Shown: one piece after another, positions 1 through 8,391 of the stretch
How positions within the stretch are numbered: position 1 is the stretch's first letter
Layout of the letters: every line of letters begins with the position of its first letter
Source: Pseudoalteromonas sp. SMS1
Lineage (GTDB): Bacteria; Pseudomonadota; Gammaproteobacteria; Enterobacterales; Alteromonadaceae
Direction: 5' to 3'
Length of the DNA: 64,000 nucleotides
NCBI RefSeq assembly: GCF_021530565.1
Contig: NZ_JAKGBI010000008.1
Span: 62,001 to 126,000, forward strand
Made by a program: the position numbers and the translations under genes
The notes under the pieces: generated by a model
The model's input: the letters and a program-made list of their open reading frames with translations, nothing else
Told to the model about the DNA's origin: nothing
Database searches by the model: none

Positions 1-479
1 TTCTCTACCAGTGCACTGAGTGCCGCATGTGCATCTTTACCCTTCTTCAGCCACTGGTAAATATACGCTTCATCGATATCGCCCCAAGCCATGGCAATCC
101 AACCTCCGTTATAAAACTTATTGGCTACCCACAGCCACATCTTGCCGATAGCCCAAAGTACGGCAGAGACCACACCTGCTGGTACTTTCGCAAGATATAC
201 CAATGCTTGGGCAATGGCTGTCACCCACGGATTTAATGATTTTAAAGACGTCATTGCGTAGTTAAAGACACTGGCAATAATTAGTTTTGCGGTTTGGTCT
301 CCATTGAAGTGATCCCACACCACTTGTGAGGCATAGCGTTTCGCTACGTCCACTCCCGATGACAGAAGATCGACACCCACGGAGTCAGCATCAAGTGCTT
401 TACTCACCGACAGCGCCGTTTTCGTTGGGTACATTTGCGAAGCAGGACTCAGGTTCTGCTCTTGCTGTTGTTTTTGCAT
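1..479 (-). CDS. Unknown protein of the eCIS locus, 5' part only (cut by left edge)
   Basis: An open frame of at least 159 codons runs from an ATG at 479 off the left edge. The ATG is preceded by AAGGAAAC at good ribosome-binding spacing. The N-terminus is Gln-rich and polar. Residues about 85-117 are hydrophobic, with small and aromatic residues, and could form one or two membrane-active helices. I recognise no family. It follows the nuclease-like gene 599-2074 on the same strand by about 120 bases, so it is probably part of the same transcript. By position it could be another cargo protein or the first of the structural genes expected further left. In P. luteoviolacea, cargo genes of the contractile system sit next to each other, which is the only reason to suspect an effector. 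That is inference. Confidence 0.6.
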   Translation of the reverse strand, partial: MQKQQQEQNLSPASQMYPTKTALSVSKALDADSVGVDLLSSGVDVAKRYASQVVWDHFNGDQTAKLIIASVFNYAMTSLKSLNPWVTAIAQALVYLAKVPAGVVSAVLWAIGKMWLWVANKFYNGGWIAMAWGDIDEAYIYQWLKKGKDAHAALSALVE

Positions 480-598
480 TTCAAAAGTTTCCTTTTGTTG
501 AGACGAGAAATTTGGAAGGTGACAATAGATTGTCAAAGAGTTGAGTAGGGAGACTGCTGGCCGAAGCCATACGCGTAACTAGGGCTTATCTTTTGTGC

Positions 599-2074
599 TT
601 ATTTTAAGGCTGCTTTGAGCGCATCTATACGGGTTTGATCCCAAGTCCAAAACTTGCTGCTTTTTTGATTGCTGGTCCAATCGTTATAGTCCTTAAGGAT
701 GTGTTTATCATCCTTATGTGATTTTCCTAGCGGTCGAGTTAGACTTTTTTTACTGTACCAAGGCCGTTTATAATCATTGCCATCAACTTTGTTGTCTTTG
801 CTCTTAGTCGCTTTGTTCGCAAATGTTTTTAGTGGATCCACGTCTCCTGTGGCACCATGCTTTTGCTTATATTCTGATGTAATTGTGATATCGAATTCAC
901 CTTGTGGATGAAATTGACTGACGGTATCAGTACTCGTATCACTGAGTACTTTGACAGTGCACTTAAAATCAGCCTTGGGCGCTGCCCCACTTCTATATCC
1001 AGATGCTGTTTCGACTTGATGGGGTGCAGGTGTTGTCGGATTCACAGTGACTTTATATTCCACTATGTACCCCGCTGCTACTAAGTTTTTAACATGCAAC
1101 TCAACTCGCGAATGATGCTCTTTGTTCGCAAAACCGGTGATCGGGTATAAATTAAACTTCAGCGCAGAACCACCTAAGTTATCATTCAGAAGATGCCCTC
1201 TTATCCAGCCCTTTTCATTGGCATTATTGCCATTATTATTGTAGACCAACGTCTTTTTCATTAAGTCTACCTGATCTGCATTTACTTCTGCCGACTCCCC
1301 TCTCGGTGCAAATCGAGATAACCTAGCCTCAAATTTATCACCAACGATACTACTCATTGTTTGAGTCACCCCACTTGCATCCACATAACTAAAATCTTTA
1401 GCCGCAAAAAATCTTATCTTTGTATCGTTAATTGAGGTCACCCCAGCAGTTTCATGGATTCTTTCTTCACTACCACCCGCCGGTATCGCGATATTCCAAG
1501 CAGGGTTGATAGAAAATTGCGCATTTACAAACTCTAAATTATGGCTGTAACCAAAATCATGAATTAAATAGGCTCCAGGCATGGTCTCTAAGGCAAGCTG
1601 ATTTATTTGGTCAAATGCAGAGCCTAAATCTGACCGTTTGGGGATCAATAACTTGTAAATATGACTCAATCTATTGCCAACAATTTGATAGTAATGCCGA
1701 GCCACTTCCTGGATCTGCTCCTTATCTAACGCCACATTAAAGTGTTTTCTCGCAAAGCCATCTATATTTTGCTCTACGCGGTCTGTGGAGGTTAACTGAT
1801 GCGTTTGCCAATCTAGAAGTGGTACAAACACATCGTAGTCGTCTGTTGATATACTGCCTTCATAGTCTTCTTCTTCAAGTTCAATCGTCTCAATTTCATC
1901 TTCAAACATGCTCGCATCGGATTCAAAACGAGTCACTTTTTGGCCAACGCTTCGGATCGGACTTCGTTCTCGAGGTGAGAATACAGGGTCGTCATACTTT
2001 GTGTGCCTTGATCTTCGATTTTCAACATCTCTCCGTCGCTGGTTTTGAAGAAATTGTTCAGCCTCAGATATCAT
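599..2074 (-). CDS. Candidate nuclease effector of the contractile injection system
   Basis: About 491 residues. I chose the ATG at 2074 because GGAG lies 9 bases upstream; the longer TTG start at 2089 would overlap that ribosome-binding site. The first 80 residues are highly charged and look disordered, with an acidic stretch near 60-72. Residues about 290-345 carry RGHLL, a Gly-Gly 6-7 residues later, FNLYP, then N and E, followed by a beta-strand-like YxVEYKVTV. This spacing resembles the beta-beta-alpha-metal core of DNA/RNA non-specific endonucleases, with His about 294 as the candidate general base and Asn about 308/317 and Glu about 325 as metal-side residues. The Lys-rich C-terminus would suit nucleic-acid binding. 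MACs of P. luteoviolacea deliver a nuclease (Pne1); orthology is not shown here. The middle (90-250) is unrecognised. Confidence 0.6.
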   Translation of the reverse strand: MISEAEQFLQNQRRRDVENRRSRHTKYDDPVFSPRERSPIRSVGQKVTRFESDASMFEDEIETIELEEEDYEGSISTDDYDVFVPLLDWQTHQLTSTDRVEQNIDGFARKHFNVALDKEQIQEVARHYYQIVGNRLSHIYKLLIPKRSDLGSAFDQINQLALETMPGAYLIHDFGYSHNLEFVNAQFSINPAWNIAIPAGGSEERIHETAGVTSINDTKIRFFAAKDFSYVDASGVTQTMSSIVGDKFEARLSRFAPRGESAEVNADQVDLMKKTLVYNNNGNNANEKGWIRGHLLNDNLGGSALKFNLYPITGFANKEHHSRVELHVKNLVAAGYIVEYKVTVNPTTPAPHQVETASGYRSGAAPKADFKCTVKVLSDTSTDTVSQFHPQGEFDITITSEYKQKHGATGDVDPLKTFANKATKSKDNKVDGNDYKRPWYSKKSLTRPLGKSHKDDKHILKDYNDWTSNQKSSKFWTWDQTRIDALKAALK

Positions 2075-2257
2075 ATATATACTCTCCAATTTAGAATAAA
2101 TTTAAACGCCAAGTTTTGGTGTGACCGTATATTTAAAAAAATTGACTATCAGGCATTGCCAAAACTGCGCCTTAAATAACACATCAAACTTTGAACATTT
2201 AAAGATAAAGCGCAACAAAACACATAAGAAGATTAATATATAAGGAGTTAATTCTCA

Positions 2258-3697
2258 TTATTGCAAGTCGGTATACTTCTCCTGCAAATACGTTCTAATA
2301 CGCTCTTGCTTATGATTTATGGAGGTGCCATTGACTTTGATTAATTTATATATTTCACTGGCAATAATTGGCAATTCCTTTTTCATAAATTGTTTGGCGC
2401 GTTTAGACTGACTATTCAGAGGGTGATATTTATTATTTTTGATATATCTAACTACCATTTCTAACACTTCTTCTTGCGACAGCCCTACTACGCTCTGTGG
2501 TGGATTGTCACCCAATATTTGCGCTTTCGCTAAACCGCTCATATCTACAGGAAAGTATTGATTACTTCTAATTGGGATTTTGTATTGTGCTTTTTTACTT
2601 TTGAGGCCATCACGATGCTTAACCATATATCGTGAGAACTTCGCTGCAAATGCGCGCCCTTCTTTTGACTCAACCCTTGCTGCACGTTGCTTTCTCCCAT
2701 ATGAAGGTAGCTTGTTAAGGTCAGTTGACTCCTCCCCCCAAGGGTAACTCTCTAAAAAATTGGCCCAGATATCGTCTTCGATGCTCTTGTGGTAAGTCAA
2801 TGTCAATCCTGGCTCTGCAGGATAAGCTTCGTTTATCACCCTCCCACCAATGTGACTCAATACACTGGCGGTATACTCTAGTAAGTTTGCTTCCATATTG
2901 TATATGTAACCAGGTGATGAAAAGGCAATGCCCTGTTTATTCTTTTTTCTTATCGAGACGTCAAGGTCCGCTCTTTTACTATTACCCTCAAGGATACTTT
3001 TTATTGTGCCAGGGTTTTTTATTTGCATATCATCATCTAGGTTTATAATAGAGACATAATCTCCACCAACTGACTCTCTTATTTTCGATATGATGCCTAG
3101 ATTTTTAATTTTCTTTATTACTTCATTGCGAAGCCCTCGATGAGGAATAACAAAGTTTTTATTTTCACTCACATACTTTTTAGTCAACGTACGTAAGACA
3201 TGTTTGGCTTTTTCACGCCCTAGCTTTGGACTAGAAATTTTATCTTTTGCTTTTGGGTCTTGAGGTAAATCTTTCCATTTATCAAGCACACTCTCATGGT
3301 TTTCTTCATATTTAACTTGGTTTTCAAGCGGAAATAAGTTGTAAGGTAAACTCCAACCACTACCAAACGCAGTAAGGCCTTCGCCCGTTCCGCTCTGAGG
3401 GATTTCCTCATATCCAGGGGTTTGATATGTATTGACATTCGTGACGATATGAAAATTTGGGTCAGACGCTACATAGCCAGCCCTTTTTCTGATCCGCTGG
3501 ACGTTGTTGTTTAATTGTGTAAAATTCCAACCAAATGTTTTTCCGTGAGGGACTAAACCAATTCCCCCTCTATGAATGCGCTTATTGAAGACTTTGTTCG
3601 TATCAAATTCACGCCAAAGTTCCGCATTGGCTGTCATATTAGATTGGCCTTTAATCATTGCGCCAACCAATACATGTTTTTCTTGCTGTGTTTTCAT
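2258..3697 (-). CDS. Unknown eCIS-linked protein with a glycosyltransferase-like DDD motif; candidate cargo
   Basis: About 479 residues. The ATG at 3697 is preferred over the GTG at 3718 because AGGGAG lies about 8 bases before it. No family is certain. Residues about 180-235 read as strand-helix-strand ending in SIINLDDDMQ (Asp about 221-223), a hydrophobic strand followed by acidic residues as in GT-A glycosyltransferases, where DxD binds metal and sugar nucleotide. A later segment (about 285-305, NEAYPAEPGLTL) could line an acceptor site. There is no signal peptide or membrane helix, as expected for cargo loaded from the cytoplasm into a contractile tube. The C-terminus is Lys-rich and helical. 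It sits between two nuclease-like genes with AT-rich codon use. Alternatives are a structural accessory protein or an enzyme of another fold. Confidence 0.5.
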   Translation of the reverse strand: MKTQQEKHVLVGAMIKGQSNMTANAELWREFDTNKVFNKRIHRGGIGLVPHGKTFGWNFTQLNNNVQRIRKRAGYVASDPNFHIVTNVNTYQTPGYEEIPQSGTGEGLTAFGSGWSLPYNLFPLENQVKYEENHESVLDKWKDLPQDPKAKDKISSPKLGREKAKHVLRTLTKKYVSENKNFVIPHRGLRNEVIKKIKNLGIISKIRESVGGDYVSIINLDDDMQIKNPGTIKSILEGNSKRADLDVSIRKKNKQGIAFSSPGYIYNMEANLLEYTASVLSHIGGRVINEAYPAEPGLTLTYHKSIEDDIWANFLESYPWGEESTDLNKLPSYGRKQRAARVESKEGRAFAAKFSRYMVKHRDGLKSKKAQYKIPIRSNQYFPVDMSGLAKAQILGDNPPQSVVGLSQEEVLEMVVRYIKNNKYHPLNSQSKRAKQFMKKELPIIASEIYKLIKVNGTSINHKQERIRTYLQEKYTDLQ

Positions 3698-3817
3698 TGT
3701 GATACTCCCTGCTAACACTCAACATCTTTTCTGATGAAAAACTTTTAACACTGACATTTTAATAATTAATATGCGCTATCTAATGAGGTTCGCGATGAAC
3801 CTCGAGTATTAATTAGA

Positions 3818-4525
3818 TTAAACAATAAAAATTTTGTTTTCACTAAACGTATAGTTTGCAGAGTCCTCTAATTTCATGTTGCCATTTTCATAATCAGACT
3901 CAACCTTAAAACTGCTTGATTTTGCCAAATAAGTAACTAACTTTATCAATGTGTTATAATCTGTATCTTCGACTGCATCACTGTTAGGAAACAGCGCTTT
4001 TGCTTCTGCTTCGCTGTAAAAGTTAACATTGTATTCCACATCAATATGCGCAGCATTCTCAATATCGCTCCCATTCGCCTGTTGTTTTAGCTCTAAGCCA
4101 TTTTCGAGATTTTTAGCCACAACGGTCTTTTTTAACTCATTTAAGTTTCGATCTTTTTCGACCCATATTTCATTCTCAAACTCTTTGGTCCAATGTGCTA
4201 TATTCGCCTTTCCACCAGTTCCCCCCCAATTCTTTTTAACCTGATGCGCATTGTGTACTTCGCTCATTCCTTTTATTTTCGTATCACTTGCTAATGAAGC
4301 TATTTTGCCTATGTCGCCACCATTATCTCTTATGTCCTGCATTACACACTTAACTTCTGGTTGAGGGTTTTGACCACTTGGCCACACGAGTTGCGGATTA
4401 GCAGTTTTATAGTGTGAGCCTTTCCCCGGTCCATTTTGGCTATCTGCAGATGTGGGAATATACCCTGCTATGCAGGTTATTTTTTCACTTTCTCTCTTAC
4501 TCTTTGTTTTTAATTCACTTAGCAT
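3818..4525 (-). CDS. Candidate second nuclease-like cargo protein
   Basis: The open frame reaches a GTG at 4651, but that start has no ribosome-binding site and adds an unconvincing basic/hydrophobic leader. The ATG at 4525 (about 235 residues) is my tentative choice, with only a weak GGA upstream, so the start is uncertain. The frame contains AHQVKKNWGGTGGKANIAHW: a His, then Asn-x-Gly-Gly, then Asn, with nearby Glu residues. These line up with the RGHLLNDNLGG..FNL core of the neighbouring 599-2074 protein. That pattern suggests a divergent beta-beta-alpha-metal nuclease. An earlier GKGSHYKTANP stretch may also belong to the fold. The C-terminal third is acidic with strand-like segments. It lies in the cargo portion of the eCIS locus. 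Function is inferred from the motif alone. Confidence 0.5.
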   Translation of the reverse strand: MLSELKTKSKRESEKITCIAGYIPTSADSQNGPGKGSHYKTANPQLVWPSGQNPQPEVKCVMQDIRDNGGDIGKIASLASDTKIKGMSEVHNAHQVKKNWGGTGGKANIAHWTKEFENEIWVEKDRNLNELKKTVVAKNLENGLELKQQANGSDIENAAHIDVEYNVNFYSEAEAKALFPNSDAVEDTDYNTLIKLVTYLAKSSSFKVESDYENGNMKLEDSANYTFSENKIFIV

Positions 4526-4683
4526 ACTTGATCCATTTTCCGATACGTAGGTTTTATGGTTATAGATCCGCCCTAGTATTACTTTATAGATCAACAACTT
4601 TAAATATATGATTTTATGATTGCCGACTATCGACTTGGGCAGCTCAACCACAACATTTAAACTTATTACTTATTTTTTGGTAT

Positions 4684-6939
4684 TTATATTTTTATTCTAT
4701 AAAAAACTTCTTCTGTCACCTCCTTTCCTTTCTTTAATTCGATGCTTTTAAAACCGGTGTCACTTAATATTTTTCTTGATATAATATTATGTGACCATGC
4801 TGATGTGTGAATATTAGAAACGCCCAGTTTTTTGGCATAGTATTTAATATGTGAAATCGCTAAAGCAACAGACAAACGGCCAAACCCTCGCTTTTGAAAG
4901 TCACACCCTATCCAAAAAGATAAATGCGCCCCGTGACCCTGCTCATTGCTGTTGCCTGGCTCGCAAGGCGCAAAATCAATCACTACCGCACCGACAAAAC
5001 CAAACTCGGCATGTATCACGGCAAAATGCGCTTTTTGTGCATGTAATTGCTCTTCTAACCATGTTGGCCAAGTCATTTTCAGCTGTTTAAAGTCTCGAAA
5101 CCGCACTCCACGCAAACGCTCAGCAATATCTGGACGTCGATACTGAATGAAAAACTCCCCTAATTGTTGTTCACACAGCGGCATGATCTTAATTGGCGCC
5201 GCTTTACTTTGTTGTGATTGAACGTGCCAATCAAACCAAGGTAATCGCTCACAGCGCTTCAAATAATCTGACATATCTGCTTTTAACTGCTGGACTTGCT
5301 TATCTTGCGAGTTTAAATCGAGTGCTAGATTAATACTCTGTTTCGCCACTTCCATGTCGCCTGTTGCCCAAGCTGCTAATGCTAAGTTGTGCAAACATGC
5401 TGAGCTTGGCCCATTGATTTCCATTCGCATGAGCATGCAAGTTTTTGCCAATGTCCAATGGGCCAAATCAATGGCAAATAGACCTAATTGGAATGCAAAA
5501 ACTTCATTTTCACAGTCGACAATATGGTTTTCCCATACCTTGGTAAGCATATTGCGCCATGCAGAGCGCGAATTAACTGGTACCCCTTCTTCTATCAGTC
5601 GCGTTAAAAAGATGGCCAAAACCTGAGGGTCATATTGACTTTGTACGATATATGCTTGAATTTGCGCATCTTGCAAAGTATCAACCGTATTTTTTAAATG
5701 ACAGTTTATGCGGGTTTGGCTGTCGGGGGGAAACGTACGACAAGCATGCTCGAACGCATAGCTGACATAGTTAAATGTCGCACTTTTATCATGACGTAAT
5801 GCAAGAGTGAGCGATTGATTTCCATTAGGTAGCTTGATACTTTGAATCTGAAAATCAGATTCATAGATCATGAATAACCTTTTTAGGTCAACGGCCAAAG
5901 TGGTGTTTCTTGGCTGTGCTGACTGTGTGAGTGTTAATCCATGCTCAGACTGAAAGTCGTCGCTCACTAGATGTATGACCCCTTGTGGAAAAGCCTTTTC
6001 GATATTACTTAGCACGCCAGCTGCAGCCAATGGTATTGCCACTGTTTTACTGGCTCCTTGCATTAGGTAGGTACTCAATAGGCTATCCAACCAAGGAGCC
6101 AAAGGACCACTTAACTTATCGACCTCATCGCCTCGCTGAACTTTTTGCCATCGCACCGCTAACTGTTGAATACTCGGTTCATCTGCGGTTTGTGCTTCTC
6201 GCGGTTTTTTCAGTGACCAGAGTAAGGGGATGTCCGATAGTGTATCGTCGGCGTTTACTGTGCCATCACCAAATTCATCTGCTGGACCAACTGTCGCAAA
6301 CTCAGCATGATACAATTGGTGATAATGGACATGATAAATCGCCTGCGGCAACTGAGAAAATATACCATGTGCAATAAACACCATCGGGTTGAGGTGTGCA
6401 TCTATTTTACTGCCATCTATGGCAATTAAAGGGAAATCATTAGGACACGTGATATCCCAATCAACTATCAGCGCTTGTTGCTGCTCATAGAAATAACCAA
6501 AATCAGGGTGATTGACCAAAAGGTTTTGTTGGTAATCTCCCTCTACCGTAAAAATCATACAAAGCGCTATATCATTGAGACCTTCAGCCGCAATCGCTTG
6601 CTGTAACTTGTGTAAAATCGATAATCCACACCGATACGTGCCAGAACCAGCTTGCAGCAAATAGACAGGTTTTGTTGTATCCAAAAGTTGACTGTCTTGC
6701 GCTTCATGTAGCCAAGCTAGAATGGCCGTTACATATAGATGTATCCAAGCCTGGTTGAACGGTGTTTCAGACACCACTGTCGGCCAAATTGGCGCATCCA
6801 TTGATGCTTGGAATTGGCAATGTTGTTTTTGACGCGCACTTAACGTTGTTGACTTTGGTGCTTGCGAAAGGGTTGCATACTCAACGCCGTTCATCACCTC
6901 TTCGCAGGCGCGTGCATTAGTGGGGCTTTCTATTGTCAT
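4684..6939 (-). CDS. Methyltransferase-like / TPR / GNAT acetyltransferase fusion in the eCIS cluster
   Basis: 751 residues in three parts. The N-terminal part (about 50-260) has LLQAGSGTYRCG, close to the Gly-rich SAM-binding loop of MidA-like methyltransferases, then NDFPLIAIDGSK and an AHGIFSQLPQAIYH segment like the active region of that family. The middle (about 480-580) contains a TPR-like pair around LHNLALAAWATGDMEVAKQS. The C-terminal part (about 595-751) is a GNAT N-acetyltransferase with the acetyl-CoA loop QKRGFG at 682-687 and a typical SRKILSDTGF ending. It follows the fibre genes by about 25 bases, so it is probably co-transcribed. A role in modifying fibre or cargo proteins is possible but inferred. 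Loss of methyltransferase activity cannot be ruled out because the motifs are divergent. Confidence 0.65.
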   Translation of the reverse strand: MTIESPTNARACEEVMNGVEYATLSQAPKSTTLSARQKQHCQFQASMDAPIWPTVVSETPFNQAWIHLYVTAILAWLHEAQDSQLLDTTKPVYLLQAGSGTYRCGLSILHKLQQAIAAEGLNDIALCMIFTVEGDYQQNLLVNHPDFGYFYEQQQALIVDWDITCPNDFPLIAIDGSKIDAHLNPMVFIAHGIFSQLPQAIYHVHYHQLYHAEFATVGPADEFGDGTVNADDTLSDIPLLWSLKKPREAQTADEPSIQQLAVRWQKVQRGDEVDKLSGPLAPWLDSLLSTYLMQGASKTVAIPLAAAGVLSNIEKAFPQGVIHLVSDDFQSEHGLTLTQSAQPRNTTLAVDLKRLFMIYESDFQIQSIKLPNGNQSLTLALRHDKSATFNYVSYAFEHACRTFPPDSQTRINCHLKNTVDTLQDAQIQAYIVQSQYDPQVLAIFLTRLIEEGVPVNSRSAWRNMLTKVWENHIVDCENEVFAFQLGLFAIDLAHWTLAKTCMLMRMEINGPSSACLHNLALAAWATGDMEVAKQSINLALDLNSQDKQVQQLKADMSDYLKRCERLPWFDWHVQSQQSKAAPIKIMPLCEQQLGEFFIQYRRPDIAERLRGVRFRDFKQLKMTWPTWLEEQLHAQKAHFAVIHAEFGFVGAVVIDFAPCEPGNSNEQGHGAHLSFWIGCDFQKRGFGRLSVALAISHIKYYAKKLGVSNIHTSAWSHNIISRKILSDTGFKSIELKKGKEVTEEVFYRIKI

Positions 6940-6964
6940 TGTTATGACCTACGTTTGTGTTTAT

Positions 6965-7360
6965 CTATACCGTCTTGATGATGTAGTTGAGAGCGCCAGA
7001 TTGAATCTTAGGCGGTGTAATCAGCGGTCTTCCATCTTGTCCATCGCAGATCCTGTAACCACTGGGGAGTACCTCTCCATACCACAAGCAAATCGCCCCA
7101 GTGGGTGTATCGGCTACTTGAGTGGCCACCATATTTTGTGTTTGAGACGGTGCACCTTCAGACAACCAAAAAGTACCATCGACAACCAAATTACCCCTCA
7201 CCGTAAGGCTTTTTGAGATTTCGATACCTGATTCATTTTTAGATACTCCGTCTTCTCCAAGTAGTAAACATGCCTCTATCCATGTTGCGAATTGAGATTC
7301 AGTCGGTTTTGCACCGCGTTTGAAGAAAGACTTCAGCTTTTTTCTCAAAAGATTTGCCAT
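6965..7360 (-). CDS. Small tail-collar-type fibre protein
   Basis: 131 residues. The C-terminal half contains GEVLPSGYRICDGQDG, the hallmark of the phage tail collar domain (short tail-fibre tips, 'P.GW..CDG'), followed by a short strand-rich end. The N-terminus (about 5-30) shows L..KLKSFFKRGAKPTESQF..WIEA, which matches the N-terminus of the large S74 fibre at 10437-12503. Both probably attach to the particle through the same socket. Residues 45-75 read as a beta-strand shaft like those before collar domains. It is last of four small or large fibre genes in a row, with 33 bases to the previous gene. Role: receptor-binding tip or alternative fibre of the contractile particle (inferred). Confidence 0.7.
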   Translation of the reverse strand: MANLLRKKLKSFFKRGAKPTESQFATWIEACLLLGEDGVSKNESGIEISKSLTVRGNLVVDGTFWLSEGAPSQTQNMVATQVADTPTGAICLWYGEVLPSGYRICDGQDGRPLITPPKIQSGALNYIIKTV

Positions 7361-7393
7361 GATAATTTCTCAACTGAGATGATTGCGTTTTAT

Positions 7394-7774
7394 TTAGAAT
7401 GATTTGTGAAAAGGCACTGATTTTAAATCCAAGCTTTTCCAAGTTTGCTTGTCAGCATGCAGCGCCGCAAGTTTATAGTAGTTGTTCGTATCGCCTTGTA
7501 ATGCAACAACATTTCCAACCTCTAAGCCTTGCGATACCTTTCCCCAATCACCTGTCGTGGAGATATCATATAAGCCATTTTGGATTTGTTCGGTCTGGGC
7601 AATCAGCAGAATACGAGTAGCCCAATATCTGGGGGGCAATGGCTCGTCTAATGATTTATTAAGATCAAATACCGCATCAACAGTGCCAAGAAATCCGATG
7701 TATCGCTCAAGATGCTGCTGATGTCGGCTTGTGCGACGCAGCAGCGCATTGACATTAAAATATTGCAAAGCCAT
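7394..7774 (-). CDS. Small fibre-module protein (paralogue of the next upstream gene)
   Basis: 126 residues. It has the pattern RYxGxxxxVxAV near the N-terminus, then ILLIAQ....NGLY, a GNVV strand and YYKL, and ends with an exposed Trp. The same order is seen in the 139-residue protein at 7828-8247 and twice inside the S74 fibre. Phage tail fibres carry a related motif in which a Gly-x-VLLxxQ strand is followed by ENGIY. There is no enzymatic motif and no signal peptide. It is likely a short structural or adaptor component of the fibre network. It is separated by 33 bases from the collar protein and 53 from its paralogue. Confidence 0.6.
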   Translation of the reverse strand: MALQYFNVNALLRRTSRHQQHLERYIGFLGTVDAVFDLNKSLDEPLPPRYWATRILLIAQTEQIQNGLYDISTTGDWGKVSQGLEVGNVVALQGDTNNYYKLAALHADKQTWKSLDLKSVPFHKSF

Positions 7775-7827
7775 TTTTTCGGCTCCAAGAAATTAAGATG
7801 GCCAAGTTTGTCACTTGGCCGATAGGG

Positions 7828-8247
7828 TTATACTGCAATGACACCATCATTAAATGTCACTGAGACCCATAGATTACCTTCTGTCAGTTTATAAAATTCG
7901 GTCGAGGTAGTTGGTGGCGTACCCAACAATTCAACTAGATTACCCAGTTCAACATTTGGATAAGTGATCTGATTTAACGTATCAGCAATGCGTTGATACA
8001 CGCCATTTTGTGCCGTTGTTGATTGCTTGGTCAGTAAAATCTTCTCACCATCCGCCAACCCCAAGGTGTGCGTGAGGAAGTTATCATTGTTTGCTGTAGA
8101 TAAATCGACATTTGCATCCGTTTTTACTGCATTAACGCGATCGATAATACCAGTATATCTGTAGAGGGATTTCGTTGCGGTCATGTTAACTGCAATTTGC
8201 TCTGCATCAATCGCAGCGAGGATACCAGATAGAGTTTTCTGTGCCAT
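7828..8247 (-). CDS. Small fibre-module protein
   Basis: 139 residues. It contains GIIDRVNAV, a DLS segment, then GEKILLTKQSTTAQNGVY, a GNLVEL strand and an FYKL/W ending, which is one full copy of the fibre module found four times in this cluster. The N-terminus (MAQKTLSGILAAIDAEQ) is helical and may dock to the particle. It is probably a structural protein of the fibre or spike assembly. It lies 144 bases after the lectin-like fibre gene, and that gap holds a hairpin (8316-8359) that could lower or tune its expression relative to the fibres. Confidence 0.6.
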   Translation of the reverse strand: MAQKTLSGILAAIDAEQIAVNMTATKSLYRYTGIIDRVNAVKTDANVDLSTANNDNFLTHTLGLADGEKILLTKQSTTAQNGVYQRIADTLNQITYPNVELGNLVELLGTPPTTSTEFYKLTEGNLWVSVTFNDGVIAV

Positions 8248-8315
8248 TATGGCCTCCTTGAAAAGAGGTAACGAGAATTAAGATCTCAGTTACAGGTTAA
8301 TAAATGAAGGGGATG

Positions 8316-8359
8316 AAAAGCGATTTATCTGCAAACGACACATATTCAAAATCGCTTTT
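8316..8359 (-). terminator. Candidate hairpin between fibre genes
   Basis: An 11-base inverted repeat (AAAAGCGATTT at 8316-8326, its complement at 8349-8359) with a 22-base loop lies between two co-oriented genes. The minus-strand copy ends in TTTT. The long loop makes it weak as a terminator; it may be a partial terminator or processing site. Confidence 0.35.
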
Positions 8360-8391
8360 TTACTGTAATCGACTACTCACGATCCGCTTGT

